From: 40CM-2-70-7 sp035631315
GTDB taxonomy: Bacteria > Gemmatimonadota > Gemmatimonadetes > Gemmatimonadales > GWC2-71-9
DNA length: 64,000 bases
NCBI GenBank assembly: GCA_035631315.1
Contig: DASQIZ010000091.1
Location: 1-64,000 of the forward strand
Reading direction: 5' to 3'
Made by a program: the position numbers and the translations under genes
The notes under the pieces: model-generated
The model's input: the letters and a program-made list of their open reading frames with translations, nothing else
Told to the model about the DNA's origin: nothing
The model's database searches: none
In this document: positions 33,101 to 41,636 of the stretch, piece by piece
How the letters are laid out: each line of letters begins with the position of its first letter
Position numbering within the stretch: position 1 is the stretch's first letter

Positions 33101-33118
33101 CTCGACGGTGTTCGATGA
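30104..33118 (+). CDS. Eco57I-type N6-adenine DNA methyltransferase, large multidomain protein
   Basis: 1004 residues, GTG start with AGGGGCCGGA upstream. Residues about 40-115 (VARCGAFRVFGLETREPEQW onward) resemble the N-terminal nuclease-fold or specificity region of type IIG/PglX-like proteins but without a clear PD-(D/E)xK set. Residues 190-330 are a helical linker ending MLGRVFEGIMDP; YYTPPGLV (336-343) and DPAVGSGAFLLGAL (389-402) are SAM-binding motifs; VGNPPWVRAE (621-630) holds the catalytic NPPW. Residues 740-1004 look like a target-recognition and C-terminal domain (VIWPDLARRLSAS, LAALFNSRWYTA). Followed directly by an SNF2 helicase with an 11-base overlap. Confidence 0.9.
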   Translation: MLRELLARTEQISDLGALFSALGYTPAWEHVPPASWLGERAESGVKAAALVARCGAFRVFGLETREPEQWARRAASRLAERAERGLIAALDVRAGRLVLSAWRATGKESGRLGIKSFSVPLAHPSVATLATIERLAVTADESALGLSLRIGDALASEGVTPRFFRAFRDLVERFTDRLDPAIRAPDRRHLALTALTRVLFLYFVQAKGWLDGDPRYLPKLLDESLSQRRHFHRSALHPLCFGALNRPYGERRAGARALGAVPFLNGGLFEPTPLERTVGPALWPNPEWRDAFDDLFERFHFSVREDESADLVAPDMLGRVFEGIMDPGDRRSSGSYYTPPGLVRAVVRASLEAALIERRGVQPDAAARWAHEGVAPLDPPSLRGLTVLDPAVGSGAFLLGALEELARMRMAAGESRGPALSRDIISGSLFGVDLDPTAVRLTELRLWLALVADDGTRAPEEVAPLPNLDGRVRQGDALLDPVALARGLTGAMGLGDARREIERLGQARQTVFASPGVAKREPLRKLQEAEVALAKRFFERALAGVERLIAEIVEMGRSRDLFGRAAGLTTSAREQLRRLKAVRRELRSSLRRLVREDGAPFFSFDTHFADVLAAGGFDCVVGNPPWVRAERLPVRLREALSTRYRCWHAGGERGFAHQPDLSVAFVERALELTATGGVVGLLVPAKLATAGYAELLRRHVANEARIARIAPADDAAQAFGAAVYPMALVAARRPPRVAERVTLGLDPSERTATTQGALQQAGPWILQPHADRVARRLRDELPTVGERWAPILGVKTGADDLFLMNEPCEESRPAVRGRDCERWRVEARLHLLWTHEPDGRIRTRLNAAMTGRLEPVVDRLKQRADYRGGPPWQLFRLGLAIAPNRVIWPDLARRLSASVPDPVMAPLNTVYGIVTRTTDEAHALAALFNSRWYTALAALRADPARGGFRRFNARVVRILPLPPASHPIWARLAECGRKHVVDDDVVAECLGLDARERKALDGVR

Positions 33119-35399
33119 CCCTCTCGCGACTCTCCTCACTCCCGGACCTGAAGGCCCGCCGAAGGCGGTCGCGTCGCGGGCGGCGCGGGCCCTGCTCGAC
33201 CTCTCGCCGGTACCGGCAGAAACGTCGGCCCTCACGGCCGTCCCGGACTGGCTCGCGGCCCACCAGCGGCCGGCGGCAGTCAGGTTAGCGGCCATCCTGG
33301 CACGCTATGGCGGCGCGGTGCTCGCCGACGCGCCGGGGTTGGGGAAGTCGTATGTCGCGATGGCTATCGCATTGATGCGGGGCGAGCCGTTCACACTCGT
33401 GGTGCCCGCGGTGCTGGTGGGGCAGTGGCGGCAATTGTGCCGGCGGTTCGATGTGGTGCCGGAGATCTACACGCATGAGCAGCTGAGCAGGCATCGCGAT
33501 GCCGGGGCGACAGGACGTCGCGACTCGGCACGAGTCCGTGAGACGGACCCCGCATGTGAAAGTCGCGTACTGCGACACACGCCGAGCCCCGACATGTTGT
33601 CGCGCCGGCTACCTGGATGCCCGTTGCTGATCGTCGATGAAGCGCACCACTTCCGAAATCCCGCGACCCAGCGCTATCGCGCACTCGCCGAAATATCGAT
33701 GGGTAAGCGCGTACTCCTGATCACCGCCACCCCGATTCACAATCGCATCGGGGACCTCGTGCACCTCCTGCGCCTCTTCATGCGGGACGACGCACTCGCG
33801 GGACTGGGCATCCCCTCGCTGAAGCGCGCAGCCGCAGGGGAGTCGTGGACCGCCCTTCCGGCCGCGCTTTCGCACCTGGTCGTCGCCCGATCCAGGTCTC
33901 GCGCGCCGGCGCTCTCGCTCCCACAACGCACCCGCGGCAAGGCCATCCGAGTTGGTCCAGCCCCCGACGAGAGGCTCGAAGAGCTGGCCCTGGGCATCGG
34001 GAGGTACAGCCCCGGGCCGGCGGGGGCACTGGTGCGCCTGGTCCTGCTGACCCGACTGGCATCGAGCCTGCCCGCGTTCAGGGGAAGTCTGTCCCGGCAG
34101 GAAGCGTTCGCGGACTTCTCATCGGAAGCACGTGAATCCGGGCAAGCGCTTACGCGCGGAGATTTCCAGCGGCTCTTCCCGCGCGGCGAAGAGCCTGATA
34201 TCCAGCTCGCGCTCTTGCCGCTCCTCCTTACTCGAGGCGATGGGCTGCCAGAGGCCGGCGACCGCGCCGCGCTCTCACGGCTGAGAGATCTGGCGGAGGG
34301 AGCCGACCCGAAGGTCGCGCGCCTGGACCGTCTCCTGTCGCGGGATTCAGCAAAGGCGATCGTGTTCACGTCGTCCCGTGCCACAGCCCGTTATCTGCTT
34401 CGAATCTTGCAGCGACGACACCGGGTCGCGGCTGTGATGGGGGCCCGGGGTCTCTTGCCCTCCGGTCCCACGACGGTATCCGAGGTCCTCGCGGCGTTCG
34501 CGCCAACAGCCTCCGGCGTTGCACCCCCCGCAGCGGCGTTGGATATCGACGTCCTGATCGCTACAGACCTCGCGAGTGAGGGACTCAACCTCCAGGACGC
34601 GAGCCGGGTGATTCACTATGACCTGCCCTGGACCTCCGCCCGGCTTGCCCAGCGCGTCGGACGGATCGACCGCCTCGGCTCCTCGCACACGAAGATCCAG
34701 GTCGTGACGTTCCTCCCACCGGCGCCACTCGCCGATGCCATCCGCATCGAGGCACGTCTGCTGGCGAAAGCGCGTGTGGGCCGGCGCGCCGGGCTCTTCG
34801 ATTGGTGCGACCGCCTGCAGGCCCTGGTGGACGACGGAGATGCGTCGGTCTGTGCCGTCGAGGGGCGTGAGTCCGGCGTGCTGCTCGTGGTGTCGGTGGG
34901 CGGAACGGCGGAGGCGATCGTGGTGCGCGGGAGCGGCGTAACCACGGATCCACGAGTCGTCTGTCAGCTACTCGAAGAGGCGGCTTCAGCGTCTACTCGC
35001 CCGCTCGACACGGCGATGCTTCGGGCCGCGATCTGCCGAGCCGCACCCATGCTCAGGAAGCGACTGGACCTGGCCGCGTCAGCGCGTTGGCGCGCCGGAG
35101 ACCGGGACCAGCTGAGCCGACGTCTGATCCCGATGGTGATCAGAGACGCTCGACGCGCAGCGCGCGAGGGAAACGCACCTCGAGTCGCGGAGCTCGATGC
35201 GGTGATCGAACGCCTGGGGTCAGGCATGACGGCGGGCGAGGAATTCTCGTTGGCGCGACTCGTGGAAGGACCGTTGCCGCTCACCGTGGATGCCCTCTGC
35301 CAGTGGAGTCGACTACTCCCCACTCTTCACTCCCCGGTGCCATCACCGGAGATCCGCCTTGTGGCCGGAATTGTGGTGCGCACCGGAGACCCCGGTTAG
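33108..35399 (+). CDS. SNF2/helicase-superfamily-2 ATPase paired with the methylase, carrying an in-frame repeat insertion
   Basis: 763 residues from GTG 33108. Motif I LADAPGLGKS (72-81), motif Ia TLVVPAVLVGQWRQL, motif II DEAHHFRN (177-184), motif III LITATPIHN, motif IV KAIVFTSSRATARYLL, motif V IATDLASEGLNLQDASRVIH, motif VI QRVGRIDRLGSSHTKI. It would translocate on DNA using ATP. Residues 131-167 are coded by a 111-base palindromic repeat (33498-33608) lying between motifs Ia and II. C-terminal 200 residues are an unrecognised accessory domain. Coupled to the methylase; no nuclease gene is adjacent. Confidence 0.9.
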   Translation: MFDDPLATLLTPGPEGPPKAVASRAARALLDLSPVPAETSALTAVPDWLAAHQRPAAVRLAAILARYGGAVLADAPGLGKSYVAMAIALMRGEPFTLVVPAVLVGQWRQLCRRFDVVPEIYTHEQLSRHRDAGATGRRDSARVRETDPACESRVLRHTPSPDMLSRRLPGCPLLIVDEAHHFRNPATQRYRALAEISMGKRVLLITATPIHNRIGDLVHLLRLFMRDDALAGLGIPSLKRAAAGESWTALPAALSHLVVARSRSRAPALSLPQRTRGKAIRVGPAPDERLEELALGIGRYSPGPAGALVRLVLLTRLASSLPAFRGSLSRQEAFADFSSEARESGQALTRGDFQRLFPRGEEPDIQLALLPLLLTRGDGLPEAGDRAALSRLRDLAEGADPKVARLDRLLSRDSAKAIVFTSSRATARYLLRILQRRHRVAAVMGARGLLPSGPTTVSEVLAAFAPTASGVAPPAAALDIDVLIATDLASEGLNLQDASRVIHYDLPWTSARLAQRVGRIDRLGSSHTKIQVVTFLPPAPLADAIRIEARLLAKARVGRRAGLFDWCDRLQALVDDGDASVCAVEGRESGVLLVVSVGGTAEAIVVRGSGVTTDPRVVCQLLEEAASASTRPLDTAMLRAAICRAAPMLRKRLDLAASARWRAGDRDQLSRRLIPMVIRDARRAAREGNAPRVAELDAVIERLGSGMTAGEEFSLARLVEGPLPLTVDALCQWSRLLPTLHSPVPSPEIRLVAGIVVRTGDPG
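33498..33608. repeat. Multi-stem dispersed element, copy C, in frame inside a gene
   Basis: 111 bases matching copies A and B in arm order: GATGCCGGGGCGAC, GTCGCGACTCGGCAC, GTCCGTGAGACGGAC, AGTCGCGTACTGCGAC, CGCCGAGCC, TGTTGTCGCGCCGGC. Length is a multiple of three and no stop occurs in the helicase frame. Confidence 0.88.
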
Positions 35400-35407
35400 C
35401 TTCCGGT

Positions 35408-36043
35408 GTGCCCCTCACCACCTTCCTGTTCGACCTGGACGGCACCCTCATCGACTCCATCGAGCTGATCATCCGCTCGTATCAGCACACGATCCGCACT
35501 CATCGCCAGCTCGAAACCGCTCCGGAAGTCTGGATGAAAGGCTTGGGCATCCCGCTCCGCGTGCAGTTCAAGGAATGGAGCGAAGACCCGGTCGAGATCG
35601 ATGCCATGGTGACCACCTATCGCGAATACAACCTGAGCCACCACGATGAGATGGTGACCGCCTATGAAGGCGTCGTCGACGCCGTGAAGGATCTCCGCCA
35701 CCGCGGCAAGACGCTCGGCCTGGTCACCAGCAAGTTCCGGAGTGGTGCGTATCGGGGTTTGAAGAAGGTCGGCTTGGAAAACGAGTTTCACGTCGTCGTA
35801 GGTGCTGACGAGGTCACGAATCCGAAGCCGCATCCGGAGCCGGTGCTCACCGCGCTCTCGCGACTCTCGGTGACCCCGGAACGTGCCGTCTTCATTGGGG
35901 ATTCCCGGCATGACATGGAGTGCGGCCGCGCGGCCGGCGTGAAGACCGCGGCGGTGCTGTGGGGCCCCTTCGGACGTAGCGACCTCGAAGACTTGAATCC
36001 AAACTACTGGTTGGAGCATCCGAATGACCTTCGTTCCCTTTAG
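35408..36043 (+). CDS. HAD-family phosphatase (PGPase/PpaX-like)
   Basis: 211 residues, GTG start eight bases after the helicase stop. Motif I FDLDGTLIDS (nucleophile and general acid Asp), cap domain, motif II VTSKFRS with the Lys of motif III in NPKPHPEPV, motif IV FIGDSRHDMECGRAAG. This matches phosphoglycolate phosphatase/pyrophosphatase PpaX-type HAD enzymes. It overlaps the aminotransferase gene by 20 bases, so these two and the aldehyde dehydrogenase likely form a small catabolic unit. Confidence 0.92.
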   Translation: MPLTTFLFDLDGTLIDSIELIIRSYQHTIRTHRQLETAPEVWMKGLGIPLRVQFKEWSEDPVEIDAMVTTYREYNLSHHDEMVTAYEGVVDAVKDLRHRGKTLGLVTSKFRSGAYRGLKKVGLENEFHVVVGADEVTNPKPHPEPVLTALSRLSVTPERAVFIGDSRHDMECGRAAGVKTAAVLWGPFGRSDLEDLNPNYWLEHPNDLRSL

Positions 36044-37145
36044 TCTCGAGCGCTGGCAATCCACCTGGGAAAACCGGGTGAAGTACAACCTTTCCGAGTC
36101 GGGGGTGCATCCCCTGTCGGTGCGAGACCTCCTGCAGATCGCCGGCGCCGGGGCGGACCCGCTGCTCGATGTCAGGCTGGGGTACAGTCAGTCGAACGGC
36201 ACTGATCTCCTTCGCCAGCGCATCGCCGCGCTCTATCCCGGCACCAGCCCAGAGCAGATCCTGGTCACGACGGGGAGCGCCGAGGCGAATCACATCGTGT
36301 GTTGGCGGCTGATTGGCGCGGGAGACAAGGTCGCGATCATGCTTCCCAACTATCTGCAAACGTGGGGCATGACGCAGAACCTGGGTGGCGTCGTGAACGG
36401 CTTCACGCTCTCGGCCGACCAGAAGTGGGAGCCCGATCCCGACGAGATCCGTCGCGCCATCGCACCAGGCACGAAGCTCGTGGTGGTCACCAACCCGCAC
36501 AATCCGACGGGCCACATCCTCTCCGACGCGAATCGGAGGCTCATCGTGGAACGCGCCGCGGCCGTGGGCGCCTGGATCCTCGCCGACGAGGTGTACATCG
36601 GTGCGGAACATGACGGCGTTACGACGCCGTCATTCTGGGGCAGCTACGACAAGCTGATCGTGGTGAATGGCCTGTCGAAAGCGTATGGCCTGCCGGGCCT
36701 GCGGATCGGCTGGCTGGTGGCCCCGGCCGCATTCGCGGAAGACGCGTGGGCCCGCAACGACTATCTCACGATCGGCCCGCCGGGAACGAGCGATCATCTG
36801 GCCGCGCTGGCCCTGGACCCGAAGGTCCGGGAAAGGATTCTGGCCCGGACGCGGGGGATCCTGAAATCGAATTACCCGGTGCTGGAAGGGTGGCTGAAGG
36901 AATTCGGCGACCAATTCCGGTGGGTGGCACCGCGCGCCGGCGCGATTTGTTATGTGGGGTATAGGGGACAGATCTCGTCCACCGACCTGGTGGAGAAGAT
37001 CAGGGCGAGGAACAACGTCCTGCTCTGCCCCGGCGACCATTTTGGAACCGCGCGGCACATCCGGTTTGGCTATGGGAATGAGATTCCCGAATTGAAGGCC
37101 GCGCTTGAAGAGACGGGTCGTGGGATGCAGGCAGTGTTGGCGTAA
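36024..37145 (+). CDS. Class I/II pyridoxal-phosphate aminotransferase
   Basis: 373 residues, ATG 36024. TTGSAEANHIVCWRL, VVTNPHNPTGHIL, DEVYIG and the PLP lysine in VVNGLSKAYGLPGLRIGWLV are the class I fold motifs; the Arg in AFAEDAWARND and HIRFGYGN near the end binds the carboxylate. Substrate not predictable: the N-terminus and NPHNPTG variant resemble alanine/aspartate-type or capreomycidine-like enzymes. Part of the HAD-aminotransferase-aldehyde dehydrogenase run. Confidence 0.9.
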   Translation: MTFVPFSLERWQSTWENRVKYNLSESGVHPLSVRDLLQIAGAGADPLLDVRLGYSQSNGTDLLRQRIAALYPGTSPEQILVTTGSAEANHIVCWRLIGAGDKVAIMLPNYLQTWGMTQNLGGVVNGFTLSADQKWEPDPDEIRRAIAPGTKLVVVTNPHNPTGHILSDANRRLIVERAAAVGAWILADEVYIGAEHDGVTTPSFWGSYDKLIVVNGLSKAYGLPGLRIGWLVAPAAFAEDAWARNDYLTIGPPGTSDHLAALALDPKVRERILARTRGILKSNYPVLEGWLKEFGDQFRWVAPRAGAICYVGYRGQISSTDLVEKIRARNNVLLCPGDHFGTARHIRFGYGNEIPELKAALEETGRGMQAVLA

Positions 37146-37198
37146 CGGAAAGACGTCGAGAAACAATAAGTCGACAAGCAAAACGTGAGAGGCGATAG

Positions 37199-38596
37199 AT
37201 GACGACGAAGAGCAGAGAGCGGGAAACGTCGGTAATCAGGGCCCCGTCAGATGGGAGTGAAGTCGGGGTGTGCAATCTCGCGAATCCTGAGGACGTGCAC
37301 GCCGCAATCGACGCGAACGTGCGAGTGAGTGACGCCGCGAGGAAGATGCCCTCGCACCAGCGCGCGGCTGCCCTCCGGAAGATCGCCGACGGCATTCAAG
37401 CCGCCCGGCCGGAAATGGCACGGACCCTGGCGCTCGAGGCCGGGAAATCCATCAATCAGGCCCGACTCGAGATCGACCGAACCATCGACGTATTCAAGGA
37501 CGGCGCTGAAGAGGCGACCCGGATCACGGGCGAGGTGCTGACCGCGGACGGTGTCCCTACCGGCAACGGGAAGATCGCGATCACCCGCCGGTTTCCGCTT
37601 TCGCCGATCGCCGCCATCACACCCTTTAATTACCCTTTGCTGCTCGCGGCCCATAAAGTGGCACCGGCCATGGCGTGCGGCGCGACAGTGACCCTGAAGC
37701 CCCCTCCGCAAGATCCGCTCACCACGCTCAAGATGTTCGACCTCATCAAGGACTCGGGCTATCCGGAAGGCGCGGTAAACGTGGTCCCCTGCCACGTGGA
37801 AGTCGCCCAGATCATGATCGAAGACCCCAGGGTCCGGATGATCAGCTTCACGGGGAGCGCCAAGGCCGGCTGGGCGATTCGCGCCAAGGCGGGATCGAAG
37901 CGGGTGGCGCTCGAGCTCGGTGGGAATGCCGCCGTGATCGTCGAGGGGGATGCCGATCTCGAACACGCGGCGTCGCGCTGCGCGGCGGGCGGGTTCAACT
38001 ACTCGGGCCAATCCTGCATCTCCACTCAGCGCATCTTCGTCCACCAGTCGATCTACAGGCAATTCGTCGACCTCCTCTTGCCAAAGGTGAAGGCGTTGAA
38101 GGTCGGAGATGTGCTCGACGAGAAGACCGAGATCGGGCCCGTGATCTCCCTCGAGGCCGCGGAGCGGGTGGAGAAGTGGATCAAGGAAGCGAAGGCGGCG
38201 GGCGCCACCGTCGCGATGGGCGGCGGTCGGAAGGGCGCCTATCTCGAGCCCACCGTGCTGCTCGACACGACGCCGACGATGAAGGTGAACTGCGAGGAGG
38301 TGTTCGCGCCCCTCGTTACGGTGACGCCATATACCGACCTGTCCAGGGCCATCGCCGAAGTGAACAATTCACCCTATGGCCTCCAGGCGGGCGTGTTCAC
38401 GACCAACTTGAACACCATGTTCCGCTGCTACGCCGAGCTCGAAGTCGGAGCGGTGAACGGGAACGACATCCCTGGATTCCGCATCGACCGGCTGCCGTAC
38501 GGTGGCGCGAAGGACTCGGGACTGGGACGGGAAGGCGTTCATTGGGCGATTCAGGAGATGACGGAATTGCGGATGCTGACTCTGAAGGTCGACTAG
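37199..38596 (+). CDS. Aldehyde dehydrogenase, lactaldehyde/glyceraldehyde-3-P-type
   Basis: 465 residues, ATG 37199 preceded by GAGAGGCG. AITPFNYPLLLAAHKVAPAM binds the cofactor region, SFTGSAKAGW is the glycine-rich loop, LELGGNAAVIVEGDADLEHA carries the catalytic-base Glu, and GGFNYSGQSCISTQRIFV the nucleophile Cys. PYGGAKDSGLGREG closes the domain. The pattern is close to lactaldehyde/phosphonoacetaldehyde and non-phosphorylating GAPDH-like members. Substrate is inferred only. Confidence 0.92.
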   Translation: MTTKSRERETSVIRAPSDGSEVGVCNLANPEDVHAAIDANVRVSDAARKMPSHQRAAALRKIADGIQAARPEMARTLALEAGKSINQARLEIDRTIDVFKDGAEEATRITGEVLTADGVPTGNGKIAITRRFPLSPIAAITPFNYPLLLAAHKVAPAMACGATVTLKPPPQDPLTTLKMFDLIKDSGYPEGAVNVVPCHVEVAQIMIEDPRVRMISFTGSAKAGWAIRAKAGSKRVALELGGNAAVIVEGDADLEHAASRCAAGGFNYSGQSCISTQRIFVHQSIYRQFVDLLLPKVKALKVGDVLDEKTEIGPVISLEAAERVEKWIKEAKAAGATVAMGGGRKGAYLEPTVLLDTTPTMKVNCEEVFAPLVTVTPYTDLSRAIAEVNNSPYGLQAGVFTTNLNTMFRCYAELEVGAVNGNDIPGFRIDRLPYGGAKDSGLGREGVHWAIQEMTELRMLTLKVD

Positions 38597-39939
38597 TAGC
38601 TGGCTCGCAGACGCAGGGAGGCGACCGCGGCTGGCCCGCGGTCGCGGTTGTATCCGGGGTTGTGGATCCACTGGAAATCGGGTCCGACCTGGATGAAACG
38701 ACCGAATTGCGCCCGGTAATACGCCTCGAGGATGTTCTCACTGCCGTAGCGGAGCTTGCCATCCCCCAAGAGAAATCCTTGCCCGCCGGCGGCGAGGTAC
38801 GCCCGGTGGTCCGGGGACAACCCATGCACCAGGATCGCCACCGACAACACGTCCGCCCCCCTGCCCCACCTGATGCCCGAAACCTGCAATCCGGCACTCA
38901 GGTGCCGGTCAACCTCCGTAAAGGCGAAGTCCTCGTTCTTCCCGTCATTCCAACCCAGCCGCAAGAAGGCGCCCGTATTCCCTGAATCGGCCAGTGGCTG
39001 CTCGACGTTCAGGCCGAGTCCCTTTTTGGTGCGCCCGGGTTTGTCGTCCGCCACGATGTTCGGCGCGCTGTCCACGGCCACGCCATGCGCGATCGCGTCC
39101 GCATACACGCCCATCCGGGCGTGATTCTCGTACGCGAGGATGCGCACAATGGTACCGCTCGTGCCCGGCTGCAGCGTGATCTCGAGATTGTCCCCGCGCG
39201 CTCTCGGAAAGACATCGAAGACGTTCCCGTTCGCCATCAGCGGCATCGCGAAGGACCCCAGGCGCACCGCCCAGGCCGGATGGACGAGCGCGATCACGGC
39301 GCCCCAGGTGTACCCACGCGTATCCGCCGCGAAGTCCCAGGCCGAGTTCTGGAAGAGTCCCCAGTTCATGAACTGGGTGCGGGTGGAGTTGGCGTACCGA
39401 TTGAGGTCGAAGAAATCCGACGCGGCGAACCGGCCGGCATCGAGCTCCAGCCGGTTCGTGGGTTCAGGTCCCGGCAGTTGATCCTGCGCGCGGTCGTTGT
39501 GCGCCCGCTCAGGCGTGAGCGGGAGGTAGTACTGAAGGAACACCCGGGCGAGATAGGGACCATTGCCGAGGTTGGCGCTTCCCTGCCGGATGACGTCGCC
39601 GTTGGTGACCCCCGCCAGCCCCGTCGCGTTGCTGATGCCGGCACCCCGCGCCATCTCGAAGTCGACATAGGCCTCGAGGTTGGCGGTCAGGCGGTCCCCG
39701 AAATAGATCCCGTAGGTGTCGGTGGCATGGGCGTCGCCGGTCGGGACGAGGCTCTTCGGTCCTGTGTAAGGCGCCTGGAAGCGGAAGAGATCCTGTCCGA
39801 TCACGGTGATCTGGGCACCGAGCAGTTGCGGAATGAACAGCCGGGGAGTCGAGTCCTGGGCGGCGAGCGGGGAGCTCGCGAGAACGCCGGCGAGGACGAG
39901 GCTAGATCGCGTGAACGACAAGGTAGCAGATGAAGGCAA
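38593..39939 (-). CDS. OprB-family carbohydrate porin
   Basis: 448 residues. Signal peptide about residues 1-27 (SFTRSSLVLAGVLASSPLAA). Conserved porin segments DTYGIYFGDRLTANLEAYVD, GPYLARVFLQYYLPLTPER, FFDLNRYANSTRTQFMNWGL, YTWGAVIALVHPAWAVRLGS and the C-terminal GRFIQVGPDFQWIHNPGYNR, RGPAAVASLRLRASY barrel end are typical of OprB. It forms an outer-membrane channel for sugars. Its start (39939) overlaps the PiT transporter end by 38 bases; TTG 39921 is an alternative start. Two TGA bases from the convergent aldehyde dehydrogenase overlap its stop. Confidence 0.88.
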   Translation of the reverse strand: MPSSATLSFTRSSLVLAGVLASSPLAAQDSTPRLFIPQLLGAQITVIGQDLFRFQAPYTGPKSLVPTGDAHATDTYGIYFGDRLTANLEAYVDFEMARGAGISNATGLAGVTNGDVIRQGSANLGNGPYLARVFLQYYLPLTPERAHNDRAQDQLPGPEPTNRLELDAGRFAASDFFDLNRYANSTRTQFMNWGLFQNSAWDFAADTRGYTWGAVIALVHPAWAVRLGSFAMPLMANGNVFDVFPRARGDNLEITLQPGTSGTIVRILAYENHARMGVYADAIAHGVAVDSAPNIVADDKPGRTKKGLGLNVEQPLADSGNTGAFLRLGWNDGKNEDFAFTEVDRHLSAGLQVSGIRWGRGADVLSVAILVHGLSPDHRAYLAAGGQGFLLGDGKLRYGSENILEAYYRAQFGRFIQVGPDFQWIHNPGYNRDRGPAAVASLRLRASY

Positions 39940-40921
39940 TGAAGAATGCCGCCGGGATGGTCAGCATCCACGCCCAGACAATCCGGCCCGCGACCCCCCA
40001 GCGGACCGCCGATAGCCGCTGAGCCGCGCCGACGCCGGAGATTGCGCCGGTGATGGTATGCGTGGTGCTCACGGGAATGCCGAAGTGTGAGGACATGAAC
40101 AGCGTGATCGCCCCAGCCGTCTCCGCGCAGAATCCGCCGAACGGCTTCAGACGGGTGAGTCGCTGACCCATCGTGCGCACGATCCGCCAACCTCCCGACA
40201 CGGTCCCCAGACCCATCGCGGCGCCGCAGGCGACCACGACCCAGAACGGGATCTCCTTCAACGTGGTGACGTGAAGCGCCTGTATCGGGAACGTCGCAAA
40301 ACGTGCCTGCTCGGCCACCAGGAGGCCGACGATGATCCCCATCGTCTTCTGCGCGTCGTTGGTGCCGTGACCCAGCGAGTACGCCGCCGCCGAGAAAAAC
40401 TGGAGGACGCGGAAGCTGCCATCGACTTTGCGGGGCCGGGCCCGCCGGAGGATCCAGGAGAGCGCGACGGTGAGTGCCAACGCCAGCACCAGCCCCATCA
40501 GCGGGGCCACGACGATGAAGAGGAGCGTCGAAAGCCACTTGCCGGGGAAGACCAGCGCGGTGAACCCCGCCTTGGCGACGGCCGCGCCGCCATACCCGCC
40601 GATCAGCGCGTGCGAGGACGAGGTGGGAAGGCCCAGCCACCAGGTGATCAGGTCCCAGAGAATGGCGCCGATCAGGCCGGACAGAATCACGTTCGCGTCG
40701 ACGATGCCGATGTCCACCAGCCCCGAGCCCATGGTCTTCGCGACCGCGGTCCCGAACACGAACACGGCGATGAAGTTGAACGCGGCGGCCCAGAGGACGG
40801 CGGCGGCGGGGGACAGCACGCGGGTCGAGACCACGGTCGCGATCGAGTTTGCGGCGTCGTGGAACCCATTGATGAAGTCGAAAACCAGCGCGATCGCGAT
40901 GATCGCGAGGATGAATATCAT
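39902..40921 (-). CDS. PiT-family low-affinity inorganic phosphate transporter
   Basis: 339 residues with about ten membrane helices. GFHDAANSIATVVSTRVL and the repeat GHGTNDAQKTMGIIVGLLV are the paired PD001131-like signatures of PiT (GANDVAN class). It imports phosphate with a cation. The upstream DUF47 gene shares its ATG/stop bases, forming the usual DUF47-PiT pair; the porin follows in the same transcript. Confidence 0.95.
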   Translation of the reverse strand: MIFILAIIAIALVFDFINGFHDAANSIATVVSTRVLSPAAAVLWAAAFNFIAVFVFGTAVAKTMGSGLVDIGIVDANVILSGLIGAILWDLITWWLGLPTSSSHALIGGYGGAAVAKAGFTALVFPGKWLSTLLFIVVAPLMGLVLALALTVALSWILRRARPRKVDGSFRVLQFFSAAAYSLGHGTNDAQKTMGIIVGLLVAEQARFATFPIQALHVTTLKEIPFWVVVACGAAMGLGTVSGGWRIVRTMGQRLTRLKPFGGFCAETAGAITLFMSSHFGIPVSTTHTITGAISGVGAAQRLSAVRWGVAGRIVWAWMLTIPAAFFIAFICYLVVHAI

Positions 40922-41535
40922 CAGCCGTGCTTCAAGGTGATGGACTCGAGGACGTTGGCGACGTCCTCGGCTTCATCGAGGGTCCGCTCCAGATTGTCGT
41001 AGATCTCTTTCCACTTGATCAGCTCGATCGCGTTCTTTTCGGTCTCGAACATTCGCCCCAGGGACTGGTGGTAGATGGCGTCCCCCTCTTCTTCGAGCTT
41101 CTTGGCTTCGACGCAGTACTTCATCACGTCGTCACCCTTCTTCAGGCATCCCACCCCGTCCGCCAACACCCCCACCATCCGCTCGACGACTTCGCAGAGC
41201 TGCTTCACTCCGTCGGGCGCGGCCCCGACGTGGAAGATCTGAGAGCGCCGGGCCACGCCGTCCATGACGTCCATGACGTCGTCCAGGTCCGAAGCCAGCT
41301 GATGGATGTCTTCGCGGTCCAGCGGGGTGATGAAAGTGCGGTCGAGGCGGTTCACCACCTCATGGGTGATCTGGTCCGCCTCGTGCTCGAGCTTCTTGAT
41401 GGCCTCGACCGAGGCGGTCCGCCGGTCCGGAGATGCGTCGAACAGCTGCCGGAGGAGGTGAGCCGCCTCCTTGTTGCGTTGGGCGACACCCGCAAACAGG
41501 TCGAAGAATTCCTCTTCGCGAGGGAGCAGGCGCAC
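40921..41535 (-). CDS. DUF47 (PhoU-like) phosphate transport accessory protein
   Basis: 204 residues, PhoU-fold helical bundle. EEFFDLFAGVAQRNKEAAHL and EHEADQITHEVVNRLDRTFI followed by TPLDREDIHQLASDLDDVMD are the DUF47 signatures; the E-x3-D-x2-H cluster binds metals in PhoU. It regulates the partner PiT transporter. The divergent amino-acid permease starts 102 bases away, so a shared promoter region is likely. Confidence 0.94.
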   Translation of the reverse strand: MRLLPREEEFFDLFAGVAQRNKEAAHLLRQLFDASPDRRTASVEAIKKLEHEADQITHEVVNRLDRTFITPLDREDIHQLASDLDDVMDVMDGVARRSQIFHVGAAPDGVKQLCEVVERMVGVLADGVGCLKKGDDVMKYCVEAKKLEEEGDAIYHQSLGRMFETEKNAIELIKWKEIYDNLERTLDEAEDVANVLESITLKHG

Positions 41536-41636
41536 GACGACCTCTTGGAGAAAGGGGGATCGACCGACGGCCTGAACAATAGCGGCCCCCGGGGAGAGCC
41601 ACTAGGTTAGGGCCCGACCTCGAGGGGGAGACCGGG

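Noticed and set aside
30104..35399. A DISARM or BREX locus
   Set aside because: The marker partners (DrmA/DrmB/DrmC, BrxC/PglZ) are not found within the surrounding kilobases.
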